A DNA stretch of 64,000 bases, taken from the NCBI RefSeq assembly GCF_003293745.1, contig NZ_PTLZ01000002.1, positions 496,001 to 560,000 of the forward strand. The letters run 5' to 3'. The translations under genes and the position numbers were made by a program. The notes under the pieces are model-generated. The model was not told where the DNA came from. It did not search any database and saw only the letters and a program-made list of their open reading frames with translations. This document shows positions 50,417 to 59,430 of the stretch, piece by piece. The DNA is from Herminiimonas fonticola (GTDB lineage Bacteria; Pseudomonadota; Gammaproteobacteria; Burkholderiales; Burkholderiaceae_D). Each line of letters starts with the position of its first letter. Position 1 is the first letter of the stretch.

Positions 50417-51625
50417 ATGTCTGCAAATAAATTCATTGTTCGAGAACCGCTCCTGAGTGCGGCACAGCAAATCGTTGGATATGAACTTCGTTGGGATGGC
50501 AACGAGCATGGCGACGGCATGGCCAGCGATGAAGATTTGCTGGAACTGGCCACATTTGCAGCGGAACAGCTGCGCAATGACGATGCTGGTTGGCTACTGA
50601 GCGATAGCGTGTTGTTCCTGGAAGCGACACCAGCGCTGATTACTTCTGCTGTGGTGCAAACACTGCCGGCAAAACACGTAGTCTTTCGTTTGACCGCAGC
50701 CGATCTGGCCGATGCCGATACGCAAAAAACAGTGATTGAATTGCGGCAGCAGGGTTATGGAATTTCGCTGTGTAATGCTGAGGTGGTTGCGCCAAATAGT
50801 CCACTATTAGCTATCGTCAGCCATGTCGAAGGAACGCTGGGCGGAGACGGTGCGTTTGCAAGTACCTCCCATGTTGACGGGAAACCGTTGCCAATCAAGG
50901 TTGCTCGTCATATTGCAGGCTGGCAGGAATACGAAACCTGCTTGGCAGCTGGATTGCAAACGTTTATTGGTAATCTCTATCTGACACCGCGTCCGAGTGT
51001 AGAGAAGCAGGGCTTGAATCCAGCACAAACCATCATTGTCCAGTTAATGGAGATGGTGCGCAAAAATGCCGATGTGCGTGAACTGGAAAATGTCCTCAAG
51101 CGTGACGCTACCTTGTCATACAAATTATTCCGTTATATCAACAGCGTTGGCTTTGGTCTGGGAGCAGAAATCCAATCCTTGCGCCATGCCGTCACGATGC
51201 TGGGTTACTCACCTTTGTATCGCTGGTTATCCTTGTTGCTGACTACCGCCAGTACGAATAGCCATTCTGCTGTGCTGATGCAAACTGCGATTGTGCGTGG
51301 TCGTTTTGCCGAACTGGCAGGAAATGGCATTCTGCCCAAGCAGGAAGCCGAAAACCTGTTTGTGGTTGGTATGTTTTCGCTGCTGGATCGCTTGCTTGGC
51401 ATTCCGATGGAAGAGGTCCTCGAAAAAATCCAGTTGTCCGAATTAGTCTCGCAAGCTTTGCTGACGCGTGAAGGCATGTACGGCCCATTCCTGGCATTAG
51501 CCGAAGCTTGCGAACCGGATAATGGCGATATTGGTGCACTTGCAGACTCCTTGTTTCTCAACGCGCGGCAGGTCAATGAAGCCCATCTGGCGGCATTGGC
51601 ATGGGCGCAAGCCATCAAAATCTAA
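50417..51625 (+). CDS. HDOD-domain protein with degenerate EAL-like N-terminus
   Basis: This 402-aa protein starts at ATG 50417. The N-terminal ~190 residues resemble an EAL domain in layout (IVREPLLSAAQQIVGYELRW), but the Glu-Ala-Leu signature is YEL and the metal ligands are not visible, so cyclic-di-GMP hydrolysis is unlikely. The C-terminal half is an HDOD domain (LSYKLFRYINSVGFGLGAEI, SLRHAVTMLGYSPLYRW), an HD-like fold without the His-Asp ligands. This is the YuxH-type architecture, thought to be regulatory. Position between cheZ and flhB suggests a motility role by inference. Confidence 0.8.
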   Translation: MSANKFIVREPLLSAAQQIVGYELRWDGNEHGDGMASDEDLLELATFAAEQLRNDDAGWLLSDSVLFLEATPALITSAVVQTLPAKHVVFRLTAADLADADTQKTVIELRQQGYGISLCNAEVVAPNSPLLAIVSHVEGTLGGDGAFASTSHVDGKPLPIKVARHIAGWQEYETCLAAGLQTFIGNLYLTPRPSVEKQGLNPAQTIIVQLMEMVRKNADVRELENVLKRDATLSYKLFRYINSVGFGLGAEIQSLRHAVTMLGYSPLYRWLSLLLTTASTNSHSAVLMQTAIVRGRFAELAGNGILPKQEAENLFVVGMFSLLDRLLGIPMEEVLEKIQLSELVSQALLTREGMYGPFLALAEACEPDNGDIGALADSLFLNARQVNEAHLAALAWAQAIKI

Positions 51626-51638
51626 GTTGTTTCCACAT

Positions 51639-51673
51639 ATACCCGCTCGGCAACACTTAAAAAGCGGGTATTT
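51639..51673 (+). terminator. Terminator-like stem after the HDOD gene
   Basis: ATACCCGCT at 51639-51647 pairs perfectly with AGCGGGTAT at 51663-51671 around a 15-nt loop, followed only by TTCCC. A weak terminator is plausible before the flhB unit. Confidence 0.5.
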
Positions 51674-51779
51674 CCCACCCTATTCCCTCGATCACCCAGA
51701 AGCTTTCTAGCCAATAATCGACTCATTGGTCCGTATGGCGTCGTCTTGAACGCCTGCCGGACTATCTCAGGAGTCGGCT

Positions 51780-52952
51780 TTGGCTGAAGAAAGTGATCTC
51801 GAAAAGACAGAACCCGCGTCACCGCGCAAGCTGGAGCAGGCGCGGGAGCAGGGTGACGTCCCGCGTTCGCGCGAGCTGGCGACTTGCACCTTGTTGCTGG
51901 GCGCGAGTGCTGCTTTCTGGTTCACCGGCGGCCATATGATCACTGAGATGAACGGTGTGCTCGCATCCGGTCTGAGCTTTGATCGCGAGATGGCTTTTGA
52001 TATGGAATTGTTGCTGGCGCATGCCGCTGCCAGCATTATCAGATTACTCATAGCATTTGCGCCGGCAGCCTTGATCCTGATGGTGGTGGCCCTGGCGTCG
52101 CCGATGCTGATTGGTGGCTGGTTGTTTAGCGCAGAGGCTCTGCAACCGAATTTTGGTCGCATGAACCCGATCAAGGGCATCGGCAATATGTTTTCTACCC
52201 GCTCGGCAGTTGAGTTGGGCAAGGCTATCGGCAAGACCGTTTTGGTCGGCTGGATTGCCTGGATGGTCATCAAATTCGAAATCGATGCAGTGCTGGCCTT
52301 GAGCGTCGAACCGCTGAAATCCGGCATGGAGCATTTGGGTCATTTGTTGCTGGTCAGCTTCATCTTCATCGTCAGTGGCTTGATCATCATCGCGGCAGTG
52401 GATGCGCCATATCAAATGTGGGCACATGCGAAGAAACTGATGATGTCGCGCCAGGATGTGCGTCAAGAATCCAAGGAATCTGACGGTAACCCTGAAATCA
52501 AAGCCAAGATTCGCCAGCAACAACGTGAAATGGCGCGTCGCCGCATGATGACTGAAGTCCCAACCGCAGACGTGGTCGTGACTAATCCGACGCACTATGC
52601 GGTGGCACTCAAATATTCTGAAAAAGGTAACCGTGCACCGATAGTCGTCGCCAAGGGTGCTGATGAAGTCGCAGCAAGAATCCGTGAGCTCGCGATGGAA
52701 AACAATGTCGTGTTGATGGAAGCGCCACCTTTGGCACGTGCCCTGTTCCGCCACGCAGAACTCGGTGACGAGATTCCGGAAGCTCTGTATATCGCAGTAG
52801 CTGAAGTGCTGGCCTATGTATTCCAGTTGCGCGCTTACAGCAAAAACGGTGGTTCACGTCCACAAAAACCGGGTGACATCGATGTGCCGCCAGAACTTGA
52901 TCCTCTTAACCCCGCTGCAGAAGATGCAGATACCAATGGCCTGCCACAATGA
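51780..52952 (+). CDS. flhB: Flagellar export apparatus protein FlhB
   Basis: FlhB is the switch protein of the flagellar type III export gate; self-cleavage changes its export substrate. The 390-aa protein has four transmembrane helices and a cytoplasmic domain with the NPTH cleavage site at residues 269-272 (VVTNPTHYAVALKY), the same position as in E. coli. It starts at TTG 51780. The N-terminal ATPRKLEQARE-type motif reads ASPRKLEQAREQGDVPRS. Its stop overlaps the flhA start. Confidence 0.96.
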   Translation: MAEESDLEKTEPASPRKLEQAREQGDVPRSRELATCTLLLGASAAFWFTGGHMITEMNGVLASGLSFDREMAFDMELLLAHAAASIIRLLIAFAPAALILMVVALASPMLIGGWLFSAEALQPNFGRMNPIKGIGNMFSTRSAVELGKAIGKTVLVGWIAWMVIKFEIDAVLALSVEPLKSGMEHLGHLLLVSFIFIVSGLIIIAAVDAPYQMWAHAKKLMMSRQDVRQESKESDGNPEIKAKIRQQQREMARRRMMTEVPTADVVVTNPTHYAVALKYSEKGNRAPIVVAKGADEVAARIRELAMENNVVLMEAPPLARALFRHAELGDEIPEALYIAVAEVLAYVFQLRAYSKNGGSRPQKPGDIDVPPELDPLNPAAEDADTNGLPQ

Positions 52953-55033
52953 ATAGTCTGAAAATGCCAGCCTGGATGACTGGCCCTGGTTCAAAAGCCA
53001 TCGCTGCACCGTTGATCATCATCATGATGTTGTCGATGATGATTTTGCCGCTGCCGGCGATCGTGCTGGATATCTTCTTCAGCTTCAATATCGCGCTGTC
53101 CATCATCGTATTGCTGACCGCTTTGTACACGGTCAAGCCGCTGGACTTCATGGTGTTCCCGACCGTGCTGCTGGTCAGCACGATGTTGCGTTTGTCCTTG
53201 AACGTGGCTTCGACTCGCGTGGTGTTGACCGAAGGTCATAACGGCCCGGACGCTGCCGGTAAAGTGATTGAAGCCTTCGGTCACTTCTTGATCGGCGGTA
53301 ATTACACCGTCGGTATCGTCGTATTTATCATTCTGACCATCATTAACTTCACCGTCGTGACCAAAGGTGCAGGCCGTATCGCTGAAGTGGGCGCTCGTTT
53401 CGCATTGGATGCGATGCCTGGTAAACAAATGGCGATCGACGCCGATCTGAATGCAGGCTTGATCGGTGAGCAAGATGCACGTTTGCGTCGCACGCAAGTC
53501 GCGCAAGAGGCAGAGTTTTATGGTGCGATGGACGGTGCCAGCAAGTATGTACGGGGTGATGCAATCGCCGGCATTATCGTTACTGTCATCAATATTGTCG
53601 GCGGCTTGATGGTCGGCATGATCCAGCACGATATGGCATTTTCTGCTGCGCTGGAAAACTACACTTTGCTCGCTATCGGTGATGGCCTGGTGGCACAGAT
53701 TCCTTCTCTGATTATTTCGACAGCTGCAGGTATCGTTGTGTCGCGCGTTGCAAGTGAACAGGATATCGGCGGCCAACTGGTCGGCCAATTGTTCGCCAAG
53801 CCGCAAGTGCTGTACATCACCGCAGCAATCATTGGCGGCATGGGTTTGATCCCAGGAATGCCGCACTTTTCCTTTCTGTTGCTGGCTGCTGGCATGGCTG
53901 GTGCGGCGTACCTGGTTTCGCAACGCGCGCTGAAAGCGCCAGAAGTCGAACCAGAAGTCACTGCACCGCCACCAGCACCTGAAGTCGAAGAAGCCACCTG
54001 GCAAGACATCGTGCAAGTCGATACCTTGGGCCTGGAAGTCGGCTACCGCCTGATCCCATTGGTTGATAAATCACAAAGCGGTGAGCTGTTGCGCCGTATC
54101 AAAGGCATACGCAAAAAATTTGCGCAGGAAGTCGGCTTCCTGTCGCCGCCAGTCCATATTCGCGACAACCTTGAGCTGAAACCTTCGGCCTATCGCATTA
54201 CGCTAAAAGGTGTGGAAGTCGGTAGCGGTGAAGCGCTCGCAGGTCAGTTCCTCGCGATCAATCCCGGCATGGTGAGCGGTACCTTGCCGGGGCAGACTAC
54301 CAGCGATCCAGCCTTTGGTTTGCCAGCGACGTGGATCGATGCCGGTCTGCGCGAACAAGCGCAAGGCATGGGTTATACCGTAGTTGATGCCGGTACAGTG
54401 GTCGCTACGCATTTGAATCATTTGATCACCACGCATGCAGCCGAATTGCTGGGTCGTCAGGAAGTGCAGCAACTGCTGGATCACCTGACCAAGGAATCGC
54501 CAAAGCTGGTGGACGATCTTGTACCAAAACTGATTCCGCTGTCGACCTTGCAAAAAGTTTTGCAAAACCTGTTGATCGAAGGCGTGCACATCCGCGACAT
54601 GCACACCATCATCGAAACCATGACCGAGCACGCCAGCTTTACACAAGACGTCAACGAATTGACCGCGCTGGTACGCGTCGGACTCGGTCGCGCCATCGTG
54701 CAACAGCTGTTCCCATCGACCAATGAATTGTCTGTGATGACCCTGGATAACCGACTTGAACGTCTGTTGACGCAAGCATTGAGTGCAAGCGGTCCCGAAG
54801 GCGCCGGCATCGAGCCAGGTTTGGCCGATACGATCGCCGCGCAGGCAGAAGCTGCCACGCGTCAACAGGAGCAATTAGGTTTAACGCCGGTACTGTTGGT
54901 GCCGGCACAGTTAAGGGCATTGCTGGCGCGCTTCCTGCGCCGTGCAATACCGCAGTTGAAAGTTCTTTCGCACGCAGAAGTGCCCGATTCAAAAACGATC
55001 AGAGTTACTAGCTTAGTTGGAGGCCAGGTATGA
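52949..55033 (+). CDS. flhA: Flagellar export gate protein FlhA
   Basis: FlhA is the large inner-membrane protein of the export gate. The 694-aa protein has eight predicted transmembrane segments in the first half and a cytoplasmic half that docks export chaperones. Family segments are VFPTVLLVSTMLRLSLNVAS, RFALDAMPGKQMAIDADLNA, and GLVAQIPSLIISTAAGIVVS. flhB, flhA and flhF overlap by 4 bases at each junction, which implies one transcript. Confidence 0.97.
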   Translation: MNSLKMPAWMTGPGSKAIAAPLIIIMMLSMMILPLPAIVLDIFFSFNIALSIIVLLTALYTVKPLDFMVFPTVLLVSTMLRLSLNVASTRVVLTEGHNGPDAAGKVIEAFGHFLIGGNYTVGIVVFIILTIINFTVVTKGAGRIAEVGARFALDAMPGKQMAIDADLNAGLIGEQDARLRRTQVAQEAEFYGAMDGASKYVRGDAIAGIIVTVINIVGGLMVGMIQHDMAFSAALENYTLLAIGDGLVAQIPSLIISTAAGIVVSRVASEQDIGGQLVGQLFAKPQVLYITAAIIGGMGLIPGMPHFSFLLLAAGMAGAAYLVSQRALKAPEVEPEVTAPPPAPEVEEATWQDIVQVDTLGLEVGYRLIPLVDKSQSGELLRRIKGIRKKFAQEVGFLSPPVHIRDNLELKPSAYRITLKGVEVGSGEALAGQFLAINPGMVSGTLPGQTTSDPAFGLPATWIDAGLREQAQGMGYTVVDAGTVVATHLNHLITTHAAELLGRQEVQQLLDHLTKESPKLVDDLVPKLIPLSTLQKVLQNLLIEGVHIRDMHTIIETMTEHASFTQDVNELTALVRVGLGRAIVQQLFPSTNELSVMTLDNRLERLLTQALSASGPEGAGIEPGLADTIAAQAEAATRQQEQLGLTPVLLVPAQLRALLARFLRRAIPQLKVLSHAEVPDSKTIRVTSLVGGQV

Positions 55034-56304
55034 ATGTCAGAAAATTTACAGCAAGCACGTCGCGCGGCGCATGGAGTCTGGTGCGCGAAGCACTCGGTCC
55101 GGATGCCGTCATTCTTTCCAATCGTGCGGTGGCGGATGGCGTCGAGATTCTCGCGCTGGCTGGTGAGGACATGGCATCGCTGGCCGAGCCTTTCGTTGAA
55201 AAGACGATTTCGGAAACCACATTGGCCTCTTTGTCACCGAATTACAAGCCAGCTCAGTCTGAGCCTTTGGCAATTTCTGCACCGGTCCCTGCAGTTGCAT
55301 TGCCGCAGTCGGCGCTGGGCGAAATCAATGCTGCAGAGTTGCACGATGTGATGAAGGAAATCCGCTCCATGCGCGGCATGCTGGAAATGCAATTGGCCGA
55401 ACTGGCTTGGACCGATCAGCACAAACGCGAGCCGGCAAAATCTAGCGTCTTGCGTGAGATGCTGGCAGCCGGATTCAGTGCCAGCCTGTCGCGTTATCTG
55501 ATTGAAAGAATGCCAGCCGGTGCCAGCAAGGACAGCGGCATGGAATGGATCAAGACCATCCTCACACGCAATCTGGCGACCATCGACAATGAAAACGAAA
55601 TCCTTGAAAAAGGTGGCGTCTATGCATTAGTCGGTCCTACCGGCGTCGGCAAAACCACGACGACTGCAAAACTCGCAGCGCGTTGCGTGATGCGTCATGG
55701 TCCAGGCAAGCTCGCACTGATCACTACCGACGGCTATCGTATCGGCGGCTACGAACAATTGCGCATTTACGGCAAAATCCTCGGCGTCATGGTGCACTCG
55801 GTCAAAGACGAAGCCGACCTGCGTATCGCACTCGATGAGCTTAAAGGCAAACACACCGTATTGATCGATACCGTCGGCGTCAGCCAACGCGACCAAATGG
55901 TGGCAGAACAGATCGCGATGCTGACTGGTGCGGGCAGCCAGGTCAAACGCCTGCTGTGTTTGAACGCGACTTCAACCGGCGAAACACTCAACGAAGTAGT
56001 GCGTTCCTACATGGGTAATGGTCTTGCAGGTTGCATATTGACCAAATTAGATGAGGCTGCAACGATAGGCAGTGCACTAGATGTAGTCATTAGACAGAAA
56101 TTGAACTTATACTACGTGGCTAATGGGCAACGCGTGCCGGAAGACCTGCACGTCGCGAACCAGCAGTACTTGGTTGACCGTGCATTCAAGCTCAAGCGCG
56201 AAACGGCACCATTCCAGTTCAACGATGCGGAAATACCTTTGGTAATGGCAAATACAGCAAGAGCAATGAACGACAAAAGTTTGCGTGAGGTGATTCTTGG
56301 CTAG
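55030..56304 (+). CDS. flhF: SRP-type GTPase FlhF
   Basis: FlhF is an SRP-family GTPase that sets the place and number of polar flagella. The 424-aa protein begins NVRKFTASTSRGAWSLVREA, typical of the B domain, and has the G domain with GPTGVGKTTTTAKLAARC near residue 202, TTDGYRIGGYEQLRIYGKIL, DTVGVSQRD and TKLDEA. Some Ala/Pro-rich sequence links the parts. It overlaps flhA and flhG. Confidence 0.96.
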   Translation: MNVRKFTASTSRGAWSLVREALGPDAVILSNRAVADGVEILALAGEDMASLAEPFVEKTISETTLASLSPNYKPAQSEPLAISAPVPAVALPQSALGEINAAELHDVMKEIRSMRGMLEMQLAELAWTDQHKREPAKSSVLREMLAAGFSASLSRYLIERMPAGASKDSGMEWIKTILTRNLATIDNENEILEKGGVYALVGPTGVGKTTTTAKLAARCVMRHGPGKLALITTDGYRIGGYEQLRIYGKILGVMVHSVKDEADLRIALDELKGKHTVLIDTVGVSQRDQMVAEQIAMLTGAGSQVKRLLCLNATSTGETLNEVVRSYMGNGLAGCILTKLDEAATIGSALDVVIRQKLNLYYVANGQRVPEDLHVANQQYLVDRAFKLKRETAPFQFNDAEIPLVMANTARAMNDKSLREVILG

Positions 56305-57112
56305 TTTCGAATGTGATCAGGCAGAAGGTCTACGGCGCATGCTCGCCGGGCCCAAGCCGCGCATCTTTACATTTTTATCTGCGACTTCGGTTGCGGATAA
56401 AAGTGCGATGCTGGTCAATTTGAGCGCTTCACTTGCTTCAAGCGGCAGCGATGTCGTGCTGCTGGATGCGTGTATGTCTAAGGATGGCATTACACGTCGC
56501 ATGGGCGTTGAAGTGCAAGCGACCTTGCTGGATGTAGCACGCCAGCAGCGCGCCTTGAATCAAGTTGTACAGGCAATGCCGCAAGGCTTTGGCATTGCGT
56601 CACTAACCAGTGGCTCGGTACATGCAGCCTCACGTGACGTTGATCAATTGCGTCGTCTGTCCAATGCATTTGGCGTACTGGCTGCACAATCGGACGTCTT
56701 GGTGGTGGATGCCGAGTTGGACGAGAGTGATAACTTCACTATTCCCGGTATGGCAAGTGGTGATATCGTTATTCAGGTCGCGCCAGGTGCGGCTTCGATC
56801 AAGGAAGCCTACTCGCTGATCAAGCGTCTCAACACACAGTTAGGCCGCCGACCTTTCGGCATTCTTGTCACTGGTGCCGATGAACGTGAGGCCGAAGTCG
56901 TTTATCAAAACATGGCGCATGTCGCCAGCCGTTATCTGGCGGTACAATTGCATTCCATAGGCTCAATTCCATCTGACGAGAACACGACACGCGCCGCGCG
57001 TTTGGGACGCGCCGTGATTGACGCGTTTCCCATGGCTGGCGCATCGGTGGCGTTTCGTCGCCTGGCAGAACGTTTTACACTGTCCGCCCATGGCGTCAAG
57101 TTTGGGGCTTGA
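56297..57112 (+). CDS. flhG: FlhG/FleN-like MinD-family protein with degenerate ATP-binding loop
   Basis: FlhG limits flagellar number and stimulates FlhF. The 271-aa protein begins at TTG 56297, overlapping flhF. The FlhF-activating helix DQAEGLRRML is intact at residues 7-16. The deviant Walker A, normally KGGxGKT/S, reads SATSVADKSAML at about 28-39: the signature lysine and all glycines are absent, though one Lys-Ser pair remains. Later segments LLDACMSKDG and LVVDAELDES take the place of the Walker A'/B regions. ATP binding or hydrolysis is therefore doubtful. Position flhF-flhG-fliA supports the identity. Confidence 0.88.
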   Translation: MASFECDQAEGLRRMLAGPKPRIFTFLSATSVADKSAMLVNLSASLASSGSDVVLLDACMSKDGITRRMGVEVQATLLDVARQQRALNQVVQAMPQGFGIASLTSGSVHAASRDVDQLRRLSNAFGVLAAQSDVLVVDAELDESDNFTIPGMASGDIVIQVAPGAASIKEAYSLIKRLNTQLGRRPFGILVTGADEREAEVVYQNMAHVASRYLAVQLHSIGSIPSDENTTRAARLGRAVIDAFPMAGASVAFRRLAERFTLSAHGVKFGA

Positions 57113-57115
57113 TAG

Positions 57116-57847
57116 ATGTACACCGCAGAAGGAAAATCGGATAGGGATCACCTGGTAAGCGAGCATGCACCGCTGGTCAAGAAACTCGCGCATCAGATGA
57201 AAGCCAAGTTGCCGCCCAGCGTGGAAGTCGACGATCTGATTCAGGCGGGCATGATAGGTTTGCTGGACGCGGTCAGCCGCTACGAAGAAACACACGGTGC
57301 ACAGTTCGAAACCTATGCCGTGCAGCGCATACGCGGCGCGATGCTGGATGAATTGCGCAGCAGCGACTGGATGCCGCGCAGCATGCGTCAGAACATGCGC
57401 AAGATCGAGGTGGCGATGAACACCTTGCAGCAAAAGCTGGGTCGCGCACCGAATGAAAGCGAAGTTGCCAAGCAGCTCAAGCTGTCACTGGCCGACTACC
57501 AGGATTTGCTCAGCGATGGCGGCGGCCATCAACTGGTGTATTACGAAGATTTTCACGATAGCGAAGACAACGAGCATTTCCTCGATCGCTATTGCACGGA
57601 CGAATCGCCGGATCCTTTGCAGAATTTGATGAACACCGGTTTCCGCTCAGCGGTGATTGCGGCCATCGAAGCCTTGCCCGAGCGCGAAAAAATCCTGATG
57701 AGCTTGTACTACGAACAGGAAATGAATCTGAAAGAAATCGGTGCCGTCATGGGCGTGACCGAATCGCGGGTATCTCAACTACATAGCCAGGCCATTGCCA
57801 GGATGCGTGCAAACTTGAGGGAGAAGGCGTGGACTGGGGTAGCTTAA
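57116..57847 (+). CDS. fliA: Flagellar sigma factor FliA (sigma-28)
   Basis: FliA transcribes late flagellar and chemotaxis genes. The 243-aa protein shows region 2 (VDDLIQAGMIGLLDAVSRYE, FETYAVQRIRGAMLDELR) and region 4 (MNLKEIGAVMGVTESRVSQL). It begins 3 bp after flhG. Its last 19 bases overlap the motC start. The motifs at 38280, 38358 and 40539 in this window are candidate targets. Confidence 0.97.
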   Translation: MYTAEGKSDRDHLVSEHAPLVKKLAHQMKAKLPPSVEVDDLIQAGMIGLLDAVSRYEETHGAQFETYAVQRIRGAMLDELRSSDWMPRSMRQNMRKIEVAMNTLQQKLGRAPNESEVAKQLKLSLADYQDLLSDGGGHQLVYYEDFHDSEDNEHFLDRYCTDESPDPLQNLMNTGFRSAVIAAIEALPEREKILMSLYYEQEMNLKEIGAVMGVTESRVSQLHSQAIARMRANLREKAWTGVA

Positions 57848-58569
57848 TTGGCATCGTACTTGCGCTTGGCGGCATACTTGCCGGGCAAATGCTGGAGGGC
57901 GGCAAACTAGGCTCCCTGATACAGCCAGCAGCCTTTGTTATCGTCCTTGTCGGCACGATAGGTGCTGTGCTGCTGCAAAGCGGCTGGCAAAATTTTGTGA
58001 ACGGTCTGAAAATGGCCGGCCGCGTTTTTATGCCGAAACACGACGATTACCCCGCCTTGATGCTCGACATTACCAACTGGAGCACGATTGCGCGACGCGA
58101 AGGCCTGCTCAGCCTGGAGCGTGTCATCAAGGACGTCAACGATCCCTTCATCGCGCACGGCTTGCGTCTGATTGTCGATGGCGTTGATCCGCATAAATTG
58201 CGTGAAGTACTGGACATGGAAATCGGCGCATACGAAACGCAGCAACGTCTGGCGATCAAAATATGGGAAGCCGCAGGCGGTTATGCGCCGACCATCGGTA
58301 TTCTTGGTGCCGTGCTTGGTTTGATTCATGTGATGGAAAACCTGTCAGATCCATCCCGTCTTGGCAGCGGTATTGCCGTGGCTTTCGTGGCGACGATTTA
58401 CGGCGTCGGTTTTGCCAATCTCGTGTTCCTGCCTATTTCCAGCAAGCTCAAGGCCATAGTCGCCCGCGATGTCTTCAAGCATGAAATGCTGGCCGATGCA
58501 TTTGCCGGCATTGCAGCGGGTGATAACCCTCGCTTGATCGAAGAACGCATGAATATCTACCTGATGTAA
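57829..58569 (+). CDS. motC: Second stator protein, MotC (MotA/PomA type)
   Basis: A 246-aa MotA-family protein of the shorter PomA/MotC type. It starts at GTG 57829, inside the fliA 3' end. Segments are SLIGIVLALGGILAGQMLEG, NWSTIARREGLLSLERVIKD, and GGYAPTIGILGAVLGLIHVM. With motD it forms a second stator set besides motAB at 40697-42659. In Pseudomonas MotCD supports movement in viscous media. Whether this one is proton- or sodium-driven cannot be told. Confidence 0.93.
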   Translation: MDWGSLIGIVLALGGILAGQMLEGGKLGSLIQPAAFVIVLVGTIGAVLLQSGWQNFVNGLKMAGRVFMPKHDDYPALMLDITNWSTIARREGLLSLERVIKDVNDPFIAHGLRLIVDGVDPHKLREVLDMEIGAYETQQRLAIKIWEAAGGYAPTIGILGAVLGLIHVMENLSDPSRLGSGIAVAFVATIYGVGFANLVFLPISSKLKAIVARDVFKHEMLADAFAGIAAGDNPRLIEERMNIYLM

Positions 58570-58598
58570 CTTGCTTTCATCCTCGGCAGACACCGCAC

Positions 58599-59378
58599 AT
58601 GGCCCGTAGAAAACACGAAGAAGAACACGAAAACCATGAACGTTGGCTGGTGTCTTATGCCGACTTCATTACCTTGCTGTTCGCCTTTTTCGTCGTTATG
58701 TATGCGATCTCTTCGGTCAACGAAGGCAAGTACCGCATTCTGTCCAATTCTCTGGGTGTCGCATTTGGCGGGGTGACCAGCAAAGCACCGGTACTAAAAG
58801 ATCCGGTCGAGTCCAGTCGACCGGTTCTGCCGCGACCACTCCCGGCACAATCACAACGCGCCAATGATGCTGCCACCAAACGCGAAAAAGCACGCATGAC
58901 GAATATCGCACGGGATATTCTCAAGGCAATGGCACCGCTGATCAGTCAAGGCAAAGTGCGCGTCACACAAACCAATCGCGGCGTCAGTGTCGAAATCAAT
59001 GCCAGCGTGTTGTTTGCACCGGGTGAAGCCAAACTCAATGCGCAATCCGAAAAAGCCTTGCGTGCAGTGGCCGAGGTATTGAACAAGGTCGATAACGATA
59101 TTCAGGTTGAGGGCCACACCGATAATGTTCCGATCAATAACGCAATGTTTCCATCCAATTGGGAATTGTCAGCAGTGCGTGCCAGCAGCGTGGTGCGCCT
59201 GTTTCTGGAAAGCGGCATGAATGAAAAACGCCTGGTGGCAATGGGTCACGGTGCCAACCAACCAGTCGATAGCAACGATACGGCGGAAGGGCGTTTGCGC
59301 AATCGACGCGTACAGTTGATGATCCTTTCCGGTTTGCCGGATGTGGTCACCGAGGTTCCGGTGACAGCAGAAGACTGA
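58599..59378 (+). CDS. motD: Second stator protein, MotD (MotB type)
   Basis: A 259-aa MotB-family protein with a charged N-terminus (RRKHEEEHENHERW), one transmembrane helix bearing the ion-carrying Asp22 (YADFITLLFAFFVVMYA), and an OmpA-like peptidoglycan-binding domain (IQVEGHTDNVPINNAMFPSN, NWELSAVRASSVVRLFLES). It follows motC by 29 bp and ends the motility island. Confidence 0.94.
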   Translation: MARRKHEEEHENHERWLVSYADFITLLFAFFVVMYAISSVNEGKYRILSNSLGVAFGGVTSKAPVLKDPVESSRPVLPRPLPAQSQRANDAATKREKARMTNIARDILKAMAPLISQGKVRVTQTNRGVSVEINASVLFAPGEAKLNAQSEKALRAVAEVLNKVDNDIQVEGHTDNVPINNAMFPSNWELSAVRASSVVRLFLESGMNEKRLVAMGHGANQPVDSNDTAEGRLRNRRVQLMILSGLPDVVTEVPVTAED

Positions 59379-59430
59379 TCGCTTGCTTGGCGAATCACGT
59401 TCAAAATAACTGTTTCAAGTATGAAAATTC

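Noticed and set aside
52991-54016. A 341-codon ORF antisense to flhA
   Set aside because: It lies wholly inside flhA, its protein is full of His, Asp, Gln and Arg as expected for a shadow frame, and it has no family motif.
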